DNA from: Paragordius varius
Taxonomy: Eukaryota > Nematomorpha
DNA length: 64,000 nucleotides
Direction of reading: 5' to 3'
Assembly (NCBI GenBank): GCA_964247055.1
Contig: OZ176053.1
Span: forward strand, 3,038,001-3,102,000
Every line of letters begins with the position of its first letter. Positions within the stretch are counted from its first letter, which is position 1. Both the position numbers and the translations under genes were made by a program. The notes beneath the pieces are model-generated. The model did not search any database and was not told the DNA's origin. It saw only the letters and a list, made by a program, of their open reading frames with translations. Positions 23,948-38,600 of the stretch are shown here, one piece after another.

Positions 23948-25052
23948 TTAATAAATTTTTTTCATGAGATAGCTTATGACCAGCTTATTCATTTGCCGTA
24001 AAATTTTTTATTTGTTTACGACCTAGTTTTTGATATATTGAGAGAAAATTAAAATCGGGCAAAACTTAAAAGTAAGGTTATTAAGGATAATTCAAAAAAT
24101 AAGGATGAAAGTTGACATATTATGGTTTTTAGGAGATATTTTCAATAAAATGGCCTAAAATCATATAAATAGGGTTTCTATAAAATCTCAGTTCAAAAGA
24201 TGGCGTTTTTCACACACTTAAAAGTCAAAAAAGTTTTATGAAACTATATTAAAATATTTTTTTTATTATTTACAAGCTAAACTCACTATTAAATTCTTAA
24301 CATTCATATTATATTCAGTAAAAAATTCTATATAAATATGCAAAAAATATTGTTTTTTATATTTTCATTTACAGGTTTATACTGTATAATTTTTTAAAAA
24401 TAGGATTTAAAAGTAGCGAAATATCAACCAATCCGTCCAAATCCCTGTAACATGTTTGTTTTAACAGAAATTAACAGTTTTACTGGGATATGTACGGATA
24501 TTTGGTTGATTTTCCTATACTATTGATTCTTATTTTGTATGAATTATATACTTTATAACTCCCACTCATGTAAGATTCCAAAATAAACAGTATAAATTTT
24601 TTAACAACTATAAACCAGATGACAAAAAAATGAAATAATAAAAAACAGCATTTTTTAGTTTATTTTTGATATAGATGTTTTTTTTACTAAATAAAATATA
24701 ATTGTTAAGATTATAGTGAGTTTGTAAATAATTAATGAAAATTATTTTAATTTAGTTTCATAATTTTTTTTTGACTTTTAAGTGTCGTGAAAGAAAACGC
24801 CATCTTTTGTACTGAGATTTTGCAGACACCCTATTTATATGATTTAGGTTATTTATATATAGAAAATGTCTCCTAAAATGATAATCAATAATAATATCTC
24901 AACTTTTATCATTATTTTTTGAATTATCCTTCATTTTCACTTTTTACCCGATTTCGATTTCCTCTTAATATTTCGAAAACTAGGTCGTCGACAAATTAAA
25001 AGTTTTGCGGCAAATAAATGGTCATAAGCTATCTCATAAAAAAAAGTTTTTT
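23948..25052. mobile_element. F4 long-armed foldback element, copy 1
   Basis: Arms of about 300 bp face each other. The left begins TTTTCATGAGATAGCTTATG and the right ends CATAAGCTATCTCATAAAAA. Inner landmarks AAAACGCCATCTTTT and AACTAGGTCGTC also appear inverted. The centre is A+T-rich. A second copy is at 41214-43880. There is no open frame; it is in intron 5 of copy B. Confidence 0.75.
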
Positions 25053-26444
25053 TGTGAAAAAAATTAACCCTATTTTTTACACACATATATAAATGTTTCT
25101 AATATGAAATTGCCATATGTTTATATGTATTTCCATTTAGTTAAAATACGAAAACAGCATTCAAATTATAAGTAAAATAAAAAGGTTTACGATAAATTAT
25201 TATTTATTTTCCATATAAGCTAAAATCCAGTATACACTTTAAAAATATTTACCTCTAACCGATAATCTTGAATATTATCGTATGTTAAAACGGCTTTAAA
25301 CAAATCTTCGTTGGGAGCATATGACAAAAGATGTGGCTGATTATTGGTAAGGTTCATTTTAACCATTCCATAAATAAGATTATTTGGTCTTGATACTTTG
25401 ACATGCCTAGGTTAATTAATATATAAAATTTGTGATAAAAAATGCAATTCGCTCAGGTTTTTTGCAATGTTTTGTAGAATAAGTTTTTAACTCTATTAAA
25501 TGTGATAATTATAATTTAACTTTTAAAGAGTATGGGAATTTCATACTAATTCCAACCAATATCGCATTATATTAAAACATTTTTGAATAATAATTTTTTT
25601 TTAAATAAGTTTTTTAAAATGTATCTTAATATCAAAGCATTCTCCCATATATTTCAAAAAAGTTGGAAAAAATCTTGTACATGGTCAAGAGGGCGCAACA
25701 TGCCACATATTTGGAAATATCGCCCCTTCTAAGAAAGTATTTTGAAATGAATTATCTTTTTAATAATTAAAAAAATGTAGAATGCTTATCAAGTAACTAA
25801 AAAAATTGGTGCCTATTGAAGTTTTTTGAATTATTAACCCAAATTTAGGCAATCTTTTTTATTTTTTTTCATGAAATGTGCGATTTTTGATATTGAACAA
25901 AAGTTATTAAATTAGCATATTCATATAATGGGACAGAAAAAGAAAGAATAAAATAACATGCACAGGGATGGTAGAGGACATTTTAAATTATGTTAACACT
26001 TCATGACTGTTTCATTTTTTGTTTCGCGATGACATATTGGCGTAGATTTATATCTAGCTCAATACTATAAATAAACCATTGTTTCAAAGTTACTTTAGTT
26101 AAAATTTAATTGTCAAACAATATTCTCCTGTATTATATAAAAAATAAGTTTTTTACACTTTTGTAACTTCTAAAGTGGTATCGAACCCAGATAGCTTCGG
26201 AGCCCGCATTTTATCTATAAAACTAGCGTGCGGCACTTAAAAATTATATCTGCATTTATAAATATTTATTAAATTTTATATAAAAATCTCTACAAATAAA
26301 TTAACATTTCTCGAGTTCTTGCCAATATAATGGACTTCTTTAGATAAATTGTTTAGAAAACATCCATTTACTAAGATTTTTTGGGCATATTTTTACAAAA
26401 AATAATTCTATTTCGCGGGTGGCAAGTTAGATACTCCTGTTATA

Positions 26445-26735
26445 GTATCCAAAATTAGGGGAGCTCCATACACGACCGAAATAAACATCTGATTTTAAAA
26501 TCAAACAATAAGTTTTTGCTGGTAAAATGTAACCTTAAAACTTAGTAAAGTTGTTACATTTTCTAACCATAACATAAATTTATTAGCCTATGGAATTTAA
26601 AAAAATAAAGAAAAAAATGGCGGCGAAAAGTTTGAGATGATTTTTGCAATTTTACATTTTATAAATAATTTTTTTATATAGCAAGCGCCTTAAAAGAAGA
26701 AAGCATTTAAAATTGGCCCAGTGCTAAAAATATTT
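26445..26735 (+). repeat. Dispersed repeat R2
   Basis: Shared landmarks with 29520-29800 are GGGGAGCTC/GGGATAGCTC, AAGTTTTTGCTGGTAAAATG, AAAAAAATGGCGGCGAAAA and AAGCGCCTTAAAAG. A piece recurs inverted near 44780-44965 (TTTTTGCCGCCATTTT) and 48900-49020. The upstream part (25975-26160) also resembles 29370-29510. The class is unknown. Confidence 0.5.
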
Positions 26736-27007
26736 TATTTATAATTAAATGGCCCTTTGTATAAATTTAACAAGGCCATAAAAGTTAATTCCTTAAAACT
26801 TAAGTGACTATTACTGAGTTATTACAAAACATATGAATAGCGCCAAAATTTGAGTTAAAAATTATGATTAATAATATAAATTAATGTTTATCTGTTACAC
26901 AAAAAAATATGTTTCAAAAAAATTTCATTTCATTGCTGCTAGAAAATAAAGACTCCGGGTTATGACATTTCAAATAAAAAATTGGCCTAATTTTATAAGT
27001 GCATATA

Positions 27008-27360
27008 TACCATTTACAGTTCAAATTCACCCTTGAACAATTCAAATTCACCCTTGAACAATTCAAATTCACCCTAAAAATAAATTATGTGTTTTCGAAC
27101 TAATATAACTCATTATTAATATGAAATATATGTTTATGGAATAGTTTATTATTTTTTCAATATTATTTTAATTTAAAACAAAATTTTTATTTTTGAAAAA
27201 TATATAAAATATAGGTAATTTTTAATCTTAAAAAACATATATTTTATTTGAGGGTGAATTTGAATTGTTCGAGGGTAAATTTGAATTGTTCAAGGGTGAA
27301 TTTGAAGTGTTCAAGGGTGAATTTGAAATGTTTAAGGGTGAAATTGAATTGTAAATGGTA
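27008..27360. mobile_element. F2 miniature foldback element
   Basis: The ends are TACCATTTACAGTTCAAATT and its near inverse ending TTGTAAATGGTA, with TA flanks. Subterminal 21-bp iterons (TTCAA, 8 nt, TTGAA) number three on the left and five on the right. The right array reads open in one frame because of the 21-bp period. It lies in intron 4 of copy B. Two more copies sit in TGR introns. Confidence 0.85.
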
Positions 27361-27485
27361 TAATATAAAAAATATATATAAATTACACAGGACAACAAAT
27401 TTTGACTTTTTTAAGTGGCATTTTGAAAATGTATAATTTATATCATTAAATTAGATAATAGTGTATCTGAAAAAAATTGTAAAAT

Positions 27486-27736
27486 AGGGGTGTCCAACAC
27501 AAATGGCCATAAGAGCCACATTTTTGAAATCAAAAATCCGAAGCGCCACATTTGAATTAATATATAATGACATAAGTAACAATTTATAATATAAAAATAG
27601 ATAGATGTATTAATTTCATAAAATAAATTCTAAAATAGTGATGAATTGTTTCACAGAAGACAATTTAAACTTACCCCACTTAAATTCCTGCTGAACTGTG
27701 TTTAGCATGCAAGTTTTAAATATTTTAAAAAATATA

Positions 27737-27775
<39 letters not shown>

Positions 27776-28125
27776 GGCTACCGAGTAATCTTTTATAATT
27801 GTATGAAAATAAAATCCGACGTCTTAAAGATCATATTAATAATGCACTTCTCACCTAGTTTTGAACATATTCCTTTTACAATGACCCATGTGGTTAGAAA
27901 TGTAATTTGATATCATAATGAATAAATAAACGATCAAATGATGTTATGAAAAAAAAGTATAAAATAAGTTGATGCAAATCAATTTAAAATTTTTACTTTT
28001 TAAAAATTTTACATCACTCAAAAATTAAACTTTTTGCAAAAAAATTTATCTTTCAATTTTTTAGAGCCACTTAAAATTTTCAAAGAGCCACAACTCTCCG
28101 AAACCCCCGTTGGATTCCCTTGGTC
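27486..28125. mobile_element. hAT-like non-autonomous element
   Basis: The left end TAGGGGTGTCCAACACAAAT and the right end CCGTTGGATTCCCTTGGT are inverted. The interior carries the block shared with 7421-7660, a (TA)n run at 27739-27769 and the block shared with 8805-9015. No transposase is visible. The target duplication is not clear. Confidence 0.55.
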
Positions 28126-28139
28126 TAACACCTAAAAAT

Positions 28140-29100
28140 TTTTTACTAGGGTTTATCAAATTTTTTTGGCTCAACATTAAACTCGAAATTTTTAAAATAA
28201 ATTTTTTGATATAAAGCCAAGTTTGTCATTCGAAAGAGCGCAAAAGACTGAATCTTTGGAATGGTAGTTATTCAATTAATCCGATCTTATGGAAAAGTAT
28301 TTGGATTATATGGTCAATTCCAACTTAGAAACAAGTCAGAAATATAAAAGAATAAATTAAAAATCATATAATTATTTTAATATAATTGCGAGGGTAACAT
28401 TACTATTATATTCGAACAAATATTTTGATAAACTATTGGTTCGCCTTTTTTTAAAAAATCATTATTATAAAAATTATTTTTAGAGATACTAAAAGGCATA
28501 CATATAACTGTAAATTTTTACACATCAATGCCTTAAACTTTATTTCTAGCCTTTGGATTTTTAAAATTATAAATTTTCTAAAAAAATTGATTTGATGAGA
28601 TGGTAATTTTCTTAAAAAATAAAAATGGCTGTTTTGAGGGACATAAAAACAAATGTGTTTTAATCAAAAAACTTTTTATCTTATGTTTATTAAACATTCA
28701 TTGCCATCTGCACAAAGTTTGACGAATATTTTTTAAAATATTAATTGACGAAAACGCTCTCGCTTCGCGGTTTGTCGCTTCCTATCTCTAATAATTACTA
28801 TCTATCTAAAACATATTAGTATACATTTATAGAGTTTTCATTACTCTTTCGATTGATATACAACTAATTTTGTTGTATATTTTTAAAAATAAATATTTTT
28901 TAGTAAAGTTTTGATAAAGAGGGCGGGTAATAAATCAAATTCTAAAAAATTTTTAGGGAATTTTAATTTAGATTTATTGTTAAAAAGATAGTAAATTCAG
29001 AAAATGCAATAAACTCGAGTGGAATTTGTTGTTTAATGTTATTTATAAAACGATGTTCTAAAAATCAAATCATAGTAATATCAAAATTTAATCGGTAATT
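28140..29100. other. Intron 4 of copy B, unassigned part
   Basis: A+T-rich with no named repeat. An isolated G+C patch, CGAAAACGCTCTCGCTTCGC near 28748, stands out but belongs to nothing I recognise. Confidence 0.4.
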
Positions 29101-29519
29101 TAAACTTAAAATTAAAACTTGGCACTGTATCGGTTATCGATGCGCAACCCAGAAACGATTGCTGACAAATTGTCAATTTTGCACCAATCTTTGTATAATA
29201 ATGTATAATCGATGAAGATCTTCTGTTGAAATGCTAATACATTATATAAATTTATGTAATTTAAATGTAGAAAAAATCTGCTATCGAAACACGTAACAAA
29301 TAGTTAATATATGATCCAACTATTGAATTGGATATAAAAAATAATAAATTAAAAATAAATTTCCCTTGTTTTTGGTTCACAACCAATTCATGACCTTTTC
29401 ACTCTTTTGTCTGCGATGGCATGTTGGGATAGTTTTATATCACCGAACTCAATCTTGTAAAAAACCTATGTTTTGAAAGTTATTGTTCTCCCGTATTAGA
29501 TAAAAGAGCTTTAATTTTC

Positions 29520-29800
29520 TGTCTTTTAGAGTCTAAAATTGGGATAGCTCTATAAAGCACTAAACAGCTGATTATTAAACCAAAAAATATCAAGTTTTTG
29601 CTGATAAAATGCAACATGAAACAAAATTACATATATTTGCTTATTGTATTACTGATTTAAAAATTTAAAAAAATGGCGGCGAAAAAGTTTGGTTTGTATT
29701 TTTCATAATTTTCTATTTTTATCAAAAATATTTTTTGTAATATGCGCTTAAAAGGCTTAAGAAAGCAAATTTTTAAATTTGGCCTAATACCTTAACTTTT
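29520..29800 (+). repeat. Dispersed repeat R2, second copy
   Basis: It matches 26445-26735 through the TAAAATTGGGATAGCTC block, AAGTTTTTGCTGATAAAATG, AAAAAAATGGCGGCGAAAAA and GCGCTTAAAAGGCTTAAGAA. It lies in intron 3 of copy B. Confidence 0.5.
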
Positions 29801-30149
29801 TACGATATTTAAATTTTCAAATCGCTTTGGGATATAAAACTACCCAAAAGGTCATAAAGTGATAAAAGGTCTTTTTGAACATGTACTGCTATTTTTGATT
29901 TTAAAAAAACTAATTAATTTACAAACCATGAGATAATTAGTTTTAGATGTTATATAATCTGATAATAGGGGCCCTGTTGGAAACATTTTATTACTTATAG
30001 CGCCTTTATGTCATCATGTCAATACTCTTACATTAGTAAAAATTGAAAATGTAATTAGTAATAACACAGAGTCCATAATCAGAGTTCTTTAATAAATATT
30101 CCGATTTATATAATTGCTTCATTCCAAAAATCATCATTAAAATGGTATC

Positions 30150-30440
30150 ATGCTTTCACCACGCACAAAATGGGGATATAAACTTGATAAAATTTGTATA
30201 TTTTAAAGCCTCACTTAGATAAGAAGCTATTACCACTTCTGTGGTAATTACATATCTAAAAGTCGCAAAATTTGAGCATATTATGCAAATATTTTTGGTG
30301 AAAACTGAAACTAATTGCCTTATTTCAAAAAAATAAAGCATATCATAAAATATTAGTGTCAAATTATTGGATTCATCCGAAAGGAGCAAGTTTATTAAAT
30401 TTAACGTTAAAATGCCGAGATTGCGCAATAAAAAATTTAA
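30150..30440 (-). repeat. Dispersed repeat R1, inverted copy
   Basis: On the minus strand it opens TTGCGCAATCTCGGCATTTT and closes TTACCACAGAAGTGGTAA, matching 48390-48560 and 3373-3614. A further inverted block (AGCGCGCGATCTCGACC) lies at about 30842, so this region may fold back. It is within intron 3 of copy B. Confidence 0.45.
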
Positions 30441-33400
30441 TAAATCTTGACATCAAAAAAAGGTTTTTACGAAAAATATTTTTAAAAATCAAATCAAGGC
30501 ATACTTCATGCTATTGTGAAACATTAAAAAATACTTATTCTTTATAATTAGGATGATGAACATTTCTACCATCTCAGAATTTGGTTGGTTTGCTTTCGAA
30601 TTCGGGTGGATTTTTTAAAAACACAATTTATTTTTAATATAAATATGAGGACGAATTTTTTTATCACAATAGGTGATATTGATGTAAAATTGAATCATGA
30701 AAAATTTTCATATAAAATTTTTAAGTGTTACCGTTTCCATCATACTTCACTACAAAAAAAACTGCTTCATTGATTTTGTTATATCTTATGCGCAAGATAT
30801 CAATTTTACACTTTTTAATGTCAAATAACAAATAAAATTTTTAGCGCGCGATCTCGACCTTTTCCCCCTCATTTTAAGAGAGCTTGTCCATAGACGCCAG
30901 AAATTTGATACTTTCGGAGGCTAATCTAAAATTTATTTTCCCAGAGTTAAAACGATTAAAAATTATTTTACATTTTGCAATTTTCACATGTTTGTTGGAA
31001 TTATATATTTGATAAAAAAAACTTGTTGAAATTTCGGTATTAAATGTGTTTTCAAACGCTTTCATTTTAATCATATATGTCAGGGTGAATGTATAGTTTG
31101 CATTGTAAGCGTTAACGTATTGGTGACATGTATGATTATCTGGATTGAATGGAATCATCTAAAATATAACAAAGATATGGTTGATGGAATTAATACCCGA
31201 TAATAACCCAAAATAGGTAAAAGGGAATCGTTTATTATATGTAGGAACCGAAGTAAGTTATGTGATTGGTTTTTATTTAATTTGCATACCAATATTTAGA
31301 ACTTAACTATTTTGGAAATAAATTTAATAGCCATCTCTTTTTTATTAATTAAACAAATCAATCCAGCATATATAAACTGAAATCCTACCCTCATACATCC
31401 AAATTTCTATATTTGAGCCTACTCACAAATTAGTATGTCGAAGAACTATTATTAGTCTCTTCTTTTTATTTTATCTTTTTAATCTAGCTGGTCCCCTGCC
31501 TAGGGCTGACAACGATGATGAAAAAAGTGATGGGGTCCAAAATCTACATTCATCAATTTTTGTCTCTATTCTAATCACATATTATTAAAATCCATAATGA
31601 GTTCAAGGAAACATAAAATCATTGATTTGTATATATATTTCTAAAATCACGCCAAGATAAACTTATTTATGCAAGTTAGAATTTGATTAAGAGTTGGAAT
31701 CAAGGTCCAATATAGATAATAAACAATAAAAAAATAAAAACATTTTTATACCTGAGTATCGCTATAACATGGTTTGACATTTTCAAAACATCTTTCCATT
31801 GTTAAGGAATAAGTGACTTGAGCTGTCAAATAGGACGTCCAGCATACAATTATGTTATGATTATCAGAACGCGCATTTATCGTTAATTGTGAACTATTAA
31901 CTATAGGTTAGATATTACTTACCCACTTAATTGTTAGCCAGTCAATATAGTAGTATATGATATAATACAAATTTTTTTTATTATTAAATGAACAAATTTA
32001 ATGTTTTAACATAAGGAAAAATTGTTCATTTCACACATTTGTTTTTTATCCATACGCTACTGTGTTGCCAATTGCCCAAAAATAATGCAAAGTGGCTAAC
32101 AATAAAGTGGCTTATATTTACAGTATGCATCTCAATAAATGTTCAGTAATTTTATTGCCAGTCGAATAACATAAATGGTTTATCCAATGCGTAAAATACT
32201 GACTCACGAAATTATTTCGTAGTACACATATGAAAGAGGATTGACGTAAAATAGGCTTTAATTTGATGGATATTTTGTAATGTTAAATTTTGAGAATATT
32301 ATAGCAATTTATGTTAACATTTGTAATATTTTTGTTACGTATTTAGATGCGGAATTGTGTGGGTTTCTATCTTAGATAAATTATTAAATAGTAAAATATG
32401 TATTTTAAGATATTTTATGTTAATTATTCTTAAATTTAATAATAAATATCAACATGCTAAATATCTGTATTAATCAATATTGGTATTATAATTTTATATA
32501 GTTGTTATTACTAATTAAAAAAACACAGGTAAATATATATTTGTGAAAATTTAAGCAGATTTAAGATTTTTGTCTTTTATGTTGTGCATTGTTAATATTT
32601 TTAAGTATTTCAGACATTTTAATCAGGTAATTCGGTTTTTAAATTTAGTCAAATTTATTTTTTTGTTTTTTTTATGTAACATTGTTAATTGTAATCAATT
32701 ACTACATATTTTGGACATTTTAATAAATACAGATAAAAATTGCGGTTTTTAACAAATTTAGTAAAAATTTAGTTTTTTTTGTTTTTTTAGGTTTTGCATT
32801 GTTAATTGTAATTAATTACTACATATTTTGATTATTATAAATAGAGGTAAAAATTGCGGTTTTTAACAAATTTAGTAAAAATTGAATTTTTTTGTTTTTT
32901 TTATTTAACATTGTTAATTGTAATTAATTACTACATATTTTGGACATTTTAATAATTACAGATGAAAATGGCGGTTCTTAACAAATTTCAAATTTAACAT
33001 TTTTTGTATTTTGTATCATTGTTATTAATTACTAAATATTTTGGACATCTAAAAAACAGGGGAAATTGCGGTTTTTAATAAATTAGTAAAATTTTTAATT
33101 TTTTGTTCAACCTTGCTAATTTATTAATTACTATATATTTTTTATACATTGATATATACAGGTAAATATTACGATGATTTGCGGTTTTTTAAATTTTTAG
33201 GAAAATTATTTTTTTGTTTTACATTGATAACTAACATACAAATATAGTTATATCTGAGCATACAGGTAAAAGCGTATGTTACGGTTTTAGGTTTGACATT
33301 TTATTTTCCAAATCCAACGATTTATATTTTAACAAACACCTTATGTCACCAAAGGAAAAAATGATCAAGATATATAAAACATCTTTTAAAGTATCTGAAT

Positions 33401-35645
33401 ATCGCCAAATATAAATAAATTTATTTAAATTATAAATGTATAATTATACAAAATATTCATAATATTATGTTTAAAATTAGCATTCTTCTTATTGATATAA
33501 TACAGGTAATTTGTTTCTAATATTGATATACGATGCGGTGTGCGCTCATGATAATCTTATCTTAGATTGAAGAATATGAGATGCAAAAAATAATTAAATG
33601 CAGATTGAATATTTATCACCATCATTTTCTGGGTAGATTCTATCAACTAAAATATAAAATAGAAAGGTATTTATTAATATATTAGAAAATTGATACCTGG
33701 ATTCTTGAAGTATTTTCAACATAATTTTAAATATTGGGGGCTAAAACATTCAAAGTTTGAAAGGGAACTAAATAAGGTTGACTTGGCTTTTTAACAACTA
33801 AATTTGCAAAAAATATTTTCTTCATGATAAAAAAATTCTAAAATGATACTTTATGTTTTTGCGTTTTCGTTCTACTAATTAAACTATAAATATGAAAAGG
33901 CTTATATGATTTCACCAATGACGTCAAATAGAAAATAGAAACAAATATTTTTATTCAAAAATACAACAGCCCTCCAAAAACGTAACAGGCAACACTAACA
34001 TTGTTCGCTTTGGTGAAGAATAGTTTTTCATATTTATAGTTTAGATAGTAGAACGAAAACCCAAAAACATAAAGTATCATTTTTGAATTTTTTATCATGA
34101 AGAAAATATTTTTTGCAAATTTAGTTGTTAAAAAGCCAAGTCAAACTTATCTAGTTCCCTTTCAAACTTTGAATGTTTTGGCCCCCAATATTTAAAATTA
34201 TGTTGAAAATACTTCAAGAATCCAGGTATCAATTTTCTAATATATTAATAAATACCTTTCTATTTTATATTTTAGTTGATAGAATCAACCCAGAAAATGA
34301 TGGTGATTGAATTTTCAATCTGCATTTAATTATTTTTTGCTCATATTCTTCAATCTAAGATAAGATCATCATGAACGCACACCGCATCGTATATCAATAT
34401 TAGAAACAAATTACCTGTATTAATATCAATAAGAAGAATGCTAATTTTAAACATAATATTATGAATATTTTGTATAATTATACATTTAAAATTTAAATAA
34501 ATTTATTTATATTGGCGATATACAGATACTTTAAAAGATGTTTTATATATCTTGATCATTTTTTCAATCTTTGGTGACATAAGGTGTTTGTTAAAATATA
34601 CATCGTTGGATTTGGAAAATTAAATGTCAGACCTAAAACCGTAACATGCGTTTTTACCGGTATGCTCAGATATAACTATATTTGTATATTACAATGTAAA
34701 ACAAAAAAAATAATTTTCCTAAAAATATAACCCAATTCATAGTAATATTTACCTGTATACATCAATGTATAAAAAATATATAGTAATTAATAAATTAGCA
34801 AGGTTGAACAAAAAATTAAAAATTTTACTAATTTATTAAAAACCGCAATTTTCCCCTGTTTTTTAAATGTCCAAAATATTTATTAATTAATAACAATGAT
34901 ACAAAATACAAAAATTGTTAAAGTTGAAATTTGTTAAAAACCGCCATTTTCACCTGTAATTATTAAAATGTCCAAAATATATAGTAATTAATTACAATTA
35001 ACAATGTCAAAGAAAAAAAACAAAAAAAATTCAATTTTTACTAAATTTATTAAAAACCGCAATTTTTACCTCTATTTATAATAATGTCCAAAATATGTAG
35101 TAATTAATTACAATTAACAATGCAAAACCTAAAAAAACAAAAAAAAACTAAATTTTTACAAAATTTGTTAAAAACCGCGATTTTTACTTGTATTTATAAT
35201 AATGTCCAAAATATGTAGTAATAAATTACAATTAACAATGCAAAACCTAACAAAATTTTTACTAAATTTATTAAAAACCGTAATTTTTACCTATATTTAT
35301 TAAAATGTCGAAAATATGTAGTAATTAATTACTATTAACAATGTTACATAAAAAAACAGAAAAAATTAAATTTGACTAAATTTAAAAACCAAATATCTAC
35401 CTGATTAAAATGTCTGAAATACTTAAAAATTATTAATAATTAACAATGCAAAACATAAAAGACAAAAATCTACTTAAATTACAAATATATATTTATTTTA
35501 ATTAGTAATAACAACTATATAAAATTATAATACCAAAATTAATTATATTTAGCATGATGAAAAATATTTATTATTAAATTTAAGAATAATTAACATAAAA
35601 TATCTTAAAATACGTATTTTACTATTTATTAATTTATCAAAGATA

Positions 35646-38600
35646 CAGTATGCATTTTAATGTCTGTTAAGTAATTTTATTGCCTGCCAAATAACATAAA
35701 TGGTTTATCAAAAGCGTAAAATACTGACCCACGAAATTATTTCGTAGTACACATATGAAAGAAGATTGACGTGAGAATTAACATAGGCTTTAATTTGATG
35801 GATATTTTGTAATGTTAAATTTTGGGAATATTATAGCAATTTATGTTAACATTTGTAATATTGTTGTTACGTATTTAGATGCGGAATTTTGTGGGTTTTT
35901 ATCTTTAATAAATTAATAAATAGTAAAATACGTATTTTAAGATATTTTATGTTAATTATTCCTAAATTTAATAATAAATATTTTTCAACATGCTAAATAC
36001 CTGTATTAATTAATCTTGGTATTATAATTTTATATAGTTGTTAATACTAATTAAAAAAACACAGGTAAATATATATTTGTGAAAATTTAAGTAGATTTTT
36101 GTCTTTTATGTTTTGCATTATTTTTATCAGGTAAAAATTGCGGTTTTTAATAAATTTCCTAAAAATTTAGTTTTTTTTTGTTTTTTAGGTTTTGCATTGT
36201 TAGTTGTAATTAATTACTACATATTTTGGACATTATAATAAATAGAGGTAAAAATTGCGGTAAAAATTTAGTTTTTTAGGTTTTGCATTGTTAATTGTAA
36301 TTAACTACTACATATTTTGGACATTTTAATAATTACAGGTAAAAATTGCGGTTTTTAACAAATTTAGTAAAAATTTTGTTTTTTTAGGTTTTGCATTGTT
36401 AATTGTAATTAACTACTACATATTTTGGACATTTTAATAATTACAGGTAAAAATTGCGGTTTTTAACAAATTCAGTAAAAATTTAGTTTTTTTTGTTTTT
36501 TTTTGGTTTTGCATTGTTAATTGTAACTAACTACTTCATATTTTGGACATTATAATAATTACAAAATTTAGTAAAAAGTTAATTTTTTTGTTTTAGAGGA
36601 TTTTCATTGTTAATTGTAATTAATTAATTTTGGACATTTCAATTAATAAAGGTAAAAAATGAGGTTGTTTTTATATTTAATAAAATTTAATATTTTCTTG
36701 TTTTTTTATTTAATATTGTTAATTGTAATTAATTACTACATATTTGGAAATTTTAATAAATACAGGTGAAAATGGCGGTTTTTAACAAATTTCAAATGTA
36801 ACATTTTTTGTATCTTGTATCATTGTTATTTAATTAATTATTAAATATTTTGGACATTTAAAAAACTTGTGTAAATTGCGGTTTTTATTAAATTAGTAAA
36901 TTTTATTTTTTGTTCAACCTTGCTAATTTATTTATCACTATATATTTGTGATACATTGATATATACAGGTAAAAATTACTATGACTTGCGGTTTTTTGAA
37001 TTTTTTAAAATATTTTTTTTACATTGATAACTTATATAATAAATATAGTTTACATATCTGAGTAGGTAAAAATGCATGTTACGGTTTTATGTTTGACATT
37101 TTATTTTCCATCAACTATTTATATTTTAACAAACAACGTATGTCACCAAAGATTGAAAATAAGATCAAGATATATAAAACATCTTTTAAAGTATCTGAAT
37201 ATGGCCAAATATAAATAAATTTATTTAAATTATAAATGTATAATTATACAAAATATTCATATTATGTTTGAAATTAACATTCTTCTTATTGATATTAATA
37301 CAAGTAATTTGTTTATATAAATGATGTACGATGCGGTGTGCGTTCATGATGATCATATGGATTGAAGAATAGTATAAGATGTAGATAATCCTGAAAATTT
37401 TAATCACCATCATTTTTCAGGTAGATTCTATCACCTAAAATATAAGATAATTGATATATTAGAAAATTGATACCTGGATTAAATATTGGGGGAAACATTC
37501 ATAGTTTGAAAGGGAACTCAAAAGGTTGACTTGGCTTTTTAACAACTAAATTTGCAAAAAAATATTTTCTTCATGATAAAATATTCAAAAATGATACTTT
37601 ATGTTTTTTTTCGTTCTACCATCCTAAACTATAAATATGAAAAGGCTTATATGATTTCACCATACCAATGACGTCAAATAGAAAATAGAAACAAATAATT
37701 TTTTTCAAAAGCTTGGAATGCAACAGCACTCCAAAAGCAGGCAACACTTGTTTGCTTTGGTGAAGAATAATTTTTTATATTTATAGTTTAGGATGGTAAA
37801 ACGAAAACGTAAAATAAGGTATCATTTTTGAATTTTTTATCATGAAGAAAATATTTTTTTGCAAATTTAGTTGTTAAAAAGCCAAGTCAACCTTTTGAGT
37901 TCCCTTTCAAACTATGAATGTTTCCCCCAATACAGGTATCAATTTTCTAATATATCAATTATCTTATATTTTAGGTGATAGAATCTACCTGAAAAATGAT
38001 GGTGATTAAAATTTTAAGGATTATCTACATCTTATACTATTCTTCAATCCATATGATCATCATGAACGCACACCGCATCGTACATCATTTATATTAACAA
38101 ATTACCTGTATTAATATCAATAAGAAGAATGTTAATTTCAAACATAATATGAATATTTTGTATAATTATACATTTATAATTTAAATAAATTTATTTATAT
38201 TTGGCCATATTCAGATACTTTAAAAGATGTTTTATATATCTTGATCTTATTTTCAATCTTTGGTGACATACGTTGTTTGTTAAAATATAAATAGTTGATG
38301 GAAAATAAAATGTCAAACATAAAACCGTAACATGCATTTTTACCTACTCAGATATGTTAACTATATTTATTATATAAGTTATCAATGTAAAAAAAATATT
38401 TTAAAAAATTCAAAAAACCGCAAGTCATAGTAATTTTTACCTGTATATATCAATGTATCACAAATATATAGTGATAAATAAATTAGCAAGGTTGAACAAA
38501 AAATAAAATTTACTAATTTAATAAAAACCGCAATTTACACAAGTTTTTTAAATGTCCAAAATATTTAATAATTAATTAAATAACAATGATACAAGATACA

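Noticed and set aside
27008-27360. 21-bp direct repeats as a possible CRISPR array
   Set aside because: The units are contiguous with no spacers, are mirrored at the other end of the element, and occur in a eukaryotic intron.
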